A program made the position numbers and the translations under genes. The notes below the pieces were generated by a model. That model was not told where the DNA came from. It made no database searches and saw only the letters and a program-made list of their open reading frames with translations. From Cryptomeria japonica (taxonomy: Eukaryota > Streptophyta > Pinopsida > Cupressales > Cupressaceae): a stretch of DNA of 64,000 bases. Within the stretch, counting starts at the first letter, position 1; the number at the start of each line of letters is the position of its first letter. Location of the stretch: NCBI RefSeq assembly GCF_030272615.1, contig NC_081414.1:239879233-239943232 (forward strand), written 5' to 3'. Positions 59,737-64,000 of this stretch are shown piece by piece.

Positions 59737-62040
59737 CTATGGGATAGGCGAAATGACTATCTTTCCCTGTGCTCGGCCGGTTTCTAGGTGTTTGAAAGCC
59801 TCCAAAACCTTAGAAAATGGGAAGGGGCTCTTGGGATCCAAAACAGCTTTCACCTTTCCACTCTCAAAGCATTCCTTCAGCTTTTCCAGTTTGGCAGCCC
59901 CGAGCATGGCAAACATATTCTGGGCTTTGGGATGAGGTGGAAATGTAGCAATGTCTATTATGGGGGCTCCTTCTTTTGCCAATACATGAGATTTCGCCGA
60001 TTCCCCTGCATTTAGAAAACAATCAAGATTCAAAATTTTCAATGACAGATTATAAAATTGAATGTGAAATCTAAAAAAATCAATAGCTAAAACATCTATG
60101 AGCTATGAACATTTCATGTTTCTATTAAATGACAATTACGTACCCACAGTGTCGAAAACAAAGTCGAATTTCTCTGAGATTTGCTCGTAGGATTGCTTGG
60201 TGTAATCGACGACGAGATCGGCGCCTAGGGTTTTGAGAAAGTCCAGTTTAGATGTGCTGGCGGAGGCTGCGACTTTGGAAGCTCCATAGACATGCTTGGC
60301 CAGCTGAACGGCGATGCTGCCCACGCCGCCTGCACCGCCCACAATGAAGACGCTCTGCCCCTTTGTGAATTTTGCCGTCTCGAAGGCCTGTTGGGCGGTC
60401 ACCACAACGCTGACCAAACTGGCGGCGTCCTCGTATGATAAATTGTTTGGCTTGGCGGCCAACAATTGCTCTGCTGCCAAAGTATACTCCGCCAGTGTCC
60501 CGCACTGCTTCGGCTTCGTCATCAACTCCAGAGCGTTGCCGTACACATCGTCGCCTTTCTTGAATTTTGTCACGCCCTCGCCCACTTCCACAACGACTCC
60601 ACTCATATCGCCGCATGGCACGGTCTGAAATGGATTTTGAAGGCAATTTTAAAACCCTTCTTTTTCAGAAACAAATCTTCCTCACCCCTCTTTTTTTTTA
60701 TGATTTATACAAAAAAAACTGAGGTAAAATAAGGACGGGTCTAAATTGGTTCCAAAACTGCATTATAAACTTCGTGTTATTGACTCTTTCAAAAAATCAC
60801 AGTCGCAATCGTCTTTAATGCATGACATTACTTACTTTGTGTTATTGACTTTCCGTAGTATGCCATTGCGGTTTTGGAGCTAGTTTCGCTGCGGCCGCTA
60901 AAATATATCTTTTTTAAGTTAAGTATTTTACTTTTATGTATCTAAGTTTTAAAATGGTTTGTAATGATTTTTGGGTTTCTTTATATGTGATTGAGTTTAA
61001 AGCTAGTATCTCAACTTTTGAATAATTACAAAGTAAAAGACTAAAAACTCGTGATTTAGAAGTGATGTTTGATGCATACTACAACAATCAAACAAAATTA
61101 TACAATTGATCTAATACATATACCTCTAATAAATGTTTTGACGAATATCTATTTAGATTTAGGGGAAGGGTACCTATTGTCATTATAGATGACTTCACGC
61201 ACCCTAAGCTCCTAAACCATACATTAGATTTTGACAATTTTTTTGGGTTGTCTTTGTATGAGACTTAAGTGCTTATAGCTATTGTTTTTGCTTTTAGGTA
61301 GTTACAATGAACGTTGTGGGATTCATTATAAATGTGAGGGCCAAAAAGTAGTCATTTTGAGTTGACATCTGAATGATCTCATACATATTCCCTATTGATG
61401 TGTTAAGTGTGTGTTTTGACCACCACAAAATTTGCACAATTGATCCAATACTTATGCACAAATGCCCCAATAATCGTGCACTATTGGTACCAATAAAGTT
61501 GCACAATTGATCTAATTACTAACAATTTTTTCCAACTAGTGGGTATTACCAATGGGTAGCTATTGGCTTACTAGATAATTTTAGAGTGAGCTTTTCATTA
61601 ACGAAATGCAAGGAATGATCATTGAAACATAGGTGATAAAAGACCCCTTCCTCCATACACAAATGCAAATTGCATAACTCTTCTAATTAAAAATTCAAAT
61701 CTTTATTAATAGATAATTGAAAGATTAGATGAGTAAAGGGCAAACAATTATTTAAACATAAACTGCTACTGATCCTGGGCCGTCCTGTAATAAACTCTAA
61801 AGCTCAAAAACATTATAATAACCATAAAAAATAAAGACAATTTGGAGCAATTACCGGAAAACCAGAATCGTTATGCTGGAATACTCCTTCTCGGCGTTTG
61901 TAATCAACCGGATTAAGAGCAGCTGCATGAACTTTAATGAGAACATGACCAGGCTCGGCCTTTGGAACCGGAAACTCTCCGAATTCCATGACGTCTACGG
62001 AGCCATACTTGTTGTAAAACCACGCCTTCTGTGTTGCCAT
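59737..62040 (-). CDS. NADPH-dependent alkenal/one oxidoreductase-like (quinone oxidoreductase family), three exons
   Basis: Exons on the minus strand: 62040-61855, 60624-60144 and 60005-59737. Introns of 1,230 and 138 bp have GT-AG borders (donors GTAATT and GTACGT; acceptors TTTCAG and ATGCAG). The joined frame is 936 bases, 311 residues plus stop, unbroken. The start MATQKAWFYN suits the family. The GroES-like domain has LNPVDYKRR (residues 42-50); the nucleotide-binding site is GGAGGVG (158-164), followed by AVQLAKHVYGASKVAASAST. It ends GKIVISPIP. Zinc-ligand cysteines are absent, as in this MDR branch. Family members reduce the C=C bond of reactive enones, alkenals or furanones with NADPH. 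No transit peptide is visible, so it is probably cytosolic. Substrate cannot be told from sequence. Confidence 0.93.
60006..60143 (-). other. Intron 2 of the reductase gene
   Basis: 138 bp, phase 1, GTACGT...ATGCAG, with a TTTTCT pyrimidine tract before the acceptor. Confidence 0.9.
60625..61854 (-). other. Intron 1 of the reductase gene
   Basis: 1,230 bp, phase 0, GTAATT...TTTCAG, AT-rich. No embedded gene or complete transposon seen. Confidence 0.88.
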
Positions 62041-62111
62041 TTTAATCACCTTTTGCCTTCTAATTACTTTACTCACTATACTTTCTGTGAGCAGATGAGG
62101 CAAGAGGAAGC

Positions 62112-62119
62112 ACTTATAG
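62112..62119 (-). promoter_or_regulatory. Candidate TATA box of the reductase gene
   Basis: The minus strand reads ATTCTATAAGTGC about 75 bases before the ATG, which would leave a 5' UTR of roughly 45 bases. It is an imperfect TATA match. Confidence 0.4.
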
Positions 62120-62147
62120 AATATGAAGACAACTTGGTCTTCGGGAC

Positions 62148-62155
62148 TGACGTAG
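62148..62155 (+). promoter_or_regulatory. TGACG (as-1-like) element upstream of the reductase gene
   Basis: TGACGTAG lies about 110 bases before the ATG, just upstream of the candidate TATA box. TGACG motifs bind TGA-type bZIP factors and are common in xenobiotic- and oxylipin-responsive plant promoters, which would suit this enzyme. Motif only. Confidence 0.4.
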
Positions 62156-62229
62156 GTTTTTGACAATCTCATGGTATGACGCAGGTTCTTTATTATCTTA
62201 TACAGTAAAACGGCGACAAAAGGGTGCAT

Positions 62230-64000
62230 CTAGATCATTCCTGAATGCGGTAACCAGGAAAGTCCATTATTCACTGAGTTCGTCCAAGATAGTGGAATAT
62301 TCATCATATTACCCCATAAATAAATAAACAACTATTGTTTACCCTCGAACAAAATTACCAATCCAGCAACATTCTCGATGGAAAATTGTTAATAGATGTG
62401 CAAATTTCCTGTCAGAAGTATTGTACTGGACAGCTATATGTGCACTCCGAGTTCTGTGGAATGCATTCCGAGCTCTCTGGATTGAATCTGCACCATTCAC
62501 GTTTGGGAATTTCTGCAGTAGCCGACTATATTTGTCCTCTACTGTCATATAATGAAAATAAAAAATTGGAATAAATCAATATTTTTTCTTTATGACTTGA
62601 CTTTCAATTGGTGAAATTTCTATATACATAACATTTTCTATTTATTTTGGGTTGATTTTGATCTTGATATATTAATTAAAAAAGAAGAAGTCAAGGTCTT
62701 TGTCTTATAGCATTTATCAAATCATTATATATTTCTAGATACTTATTTTTTGTTTCTATATAAGTGGACACATTCTTACACACCAATCTCATTCTTGTAT
62801 TTATTACAAAGTGTAATGAAAGAAGATATAATCTTAATTCTTCAACTCATAGAGAAAATGGATAACTTGTCGTTTCATCTCGCAAGTTGATCAGGGACAT
62901 CCATGATGCCTATAACTAATGATTGATTATAGTTTTGATGCCAAGTGATGTGTTAATTCCAAATTCGATATTATATTTTTCCTATAATTTTAAGCATTAC
63001 CGTGCTTAATGATATCCACTTTTTCATCACTTTGTCAATCAATTAATATAATGTGGTTGTAATATTATTTATTCAATTACTTTTGTCTACCACCTTCATT
63101 ACCTTGCCAACTCATGTTATAAGACATTCAAAATGACTGTCAAATTTGCTCAAAAGCCAAATGATTACCAATGATTTTGCTGCAATTGTAGGAAGCCTCT
63201 CGACTTAATTACATGCATATACTTCTAAATGTATTTTATTCATATTGATTTAGCTTTTTTTTTTAATGTCTATGGTTGTTTCCATAGTTGCAAACTTAAC
63301 CCTTTCAAATTTTTTTTCCTTAAATTCAGATTTGGCTAAATACCACCTAGGGCCAACTAGTTTAATTTTCTAAAAAAATGTTAAGCACTACCAAATTATT
63401 ACCTCAACTACTATCATTAACTAGTCTAGGATAATTGTGCTTGATCGATATTGTTAAAAATAATATAATTTTATGAAAAGTCAAGGTATTTGTATTATAT
63501 CATTTATCAAACCATTATTCATATTTCTAATTCTAGATATCTATTGCTTAATTTGTAGACATATTCTCACACTTGGGCATGATTCTTACATTTATTATAC
63601 TCATTATGCATATAACTTTATATGTCTTTTATCCATATTGATTTGTCTTTAAACGTCTAGAGTTATTTCGATATTCACAAGCTTGACCCTTTCTAATTCA
63701 TTTTTTAAACCCAAATTTAATTGACTCCCACCTATACCATACCACCTAGGGTCAACTTGTTTAAATTTTCTAAAAAGAGTTGTTACAAATTATCAAATTA
63801 TCAACCCATCTAAGAACATTAATTAGTATCGGAGAATTATGTTTTTTGTTAGCATCTTATTTGATTAGCCTAGACTAAGAATTTAAACAAATTTTACTTT
63901 GTTTTACATAAGTATTCCTACATATATGTTTATTACTTGTATCTACTTCATATAATTTTTGAGTAGTTAACAAAAAAATTGTAAAGGAAAATAAATTATT
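62230..64000. other. AT-rich intergenic DNA with an imperfect direct duplication
   Basis: No gene recognised. Blocks near 62690-62750 and 63230-63450 recur in the same order at 63478-63540 and 63635-63865 (shared words GTCAAGGT.TTTGT, ATATTGATTTG, CCACCTAGGG.CAACT, AATTTTCTAAAAA). The first copy has several hundred extra bases. Confidence 0.6.

Noticed and set aside
60248-60646. 132-residue arginine-rich minus frame and + strand frames over exon 2
   Set aside because: They are shadows of the reductase exon, whose own frame is clearly conserved.

Overview
This is a nuclear segment of a large, repeat-rich seed-plant genome. A conifer or other gymnosperm is my best guess, inferred from decayed, deeply nested LTR elements around one gene; no sequence proves the taxon. 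All repeat comparisons were aligned by eye. I saw no rRNA, tRNA or CRISPR.

Region 1 (1-44163) is one old Ty3/gypsy element of the Tat type ('gypsy 1'; + strand; 5' end outside the window) opened by later insertions. A short non-autonomous LTR element (6889-32307, - strand, 5-bp target duplication TCCTC) lies in its integrase. Inside that sits a second copy of the same gypsy family ('gypsy 2', 7309-30256, +). Inside the gypsy 2 leader is a Ty1/copia element (10251-17932, -, duplication ATATC), so nesting is four deep. A separate - strand element (33186-39755, duplication TAAAC) sits in the 3' part of gypsy 1. It has gag-like ORF1 and a frame of about 1,068 codons that I do not recognise, and no reverse transcriptase. 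Gypsy 1 ends in an antisense ORF remnant and a truncated 3' LTR.

Region 2 (44164-58200) holds an unrecognised intron-containing gene remnant on the - strand, a non-autonomous + strand LTR element with gag-like remains (46045-52931, duplication CAAAC), a probable Tourist-like MITE (52981-53447), a LINE ORF1-only element interrupted by another LINE-type insertion, a minus-strand LINE tail and a copia RNase H fossil.

Region 3 (59600-62200) holds the one apparently intact host gene: a three-exon, 311-residue NADPH-dependent medium-chain reductase of the alkenal/one oxidoreductase (AOR / 2-methylene-furan-3-one reductase) group on the - strand, with candidate TATA, TGACG and polyadenylation signals. 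The rest to 64000 is AT-rich intergenic DNA with an imperfect direct duplication.

The transposon genes carry stops and frameshifts and are fossils. Insertion order read from nesting: gypsy 1, then the 6889-32307 element, then gypsy 2, then copia; the 33186-39755 element is also younger than gypsy 1.
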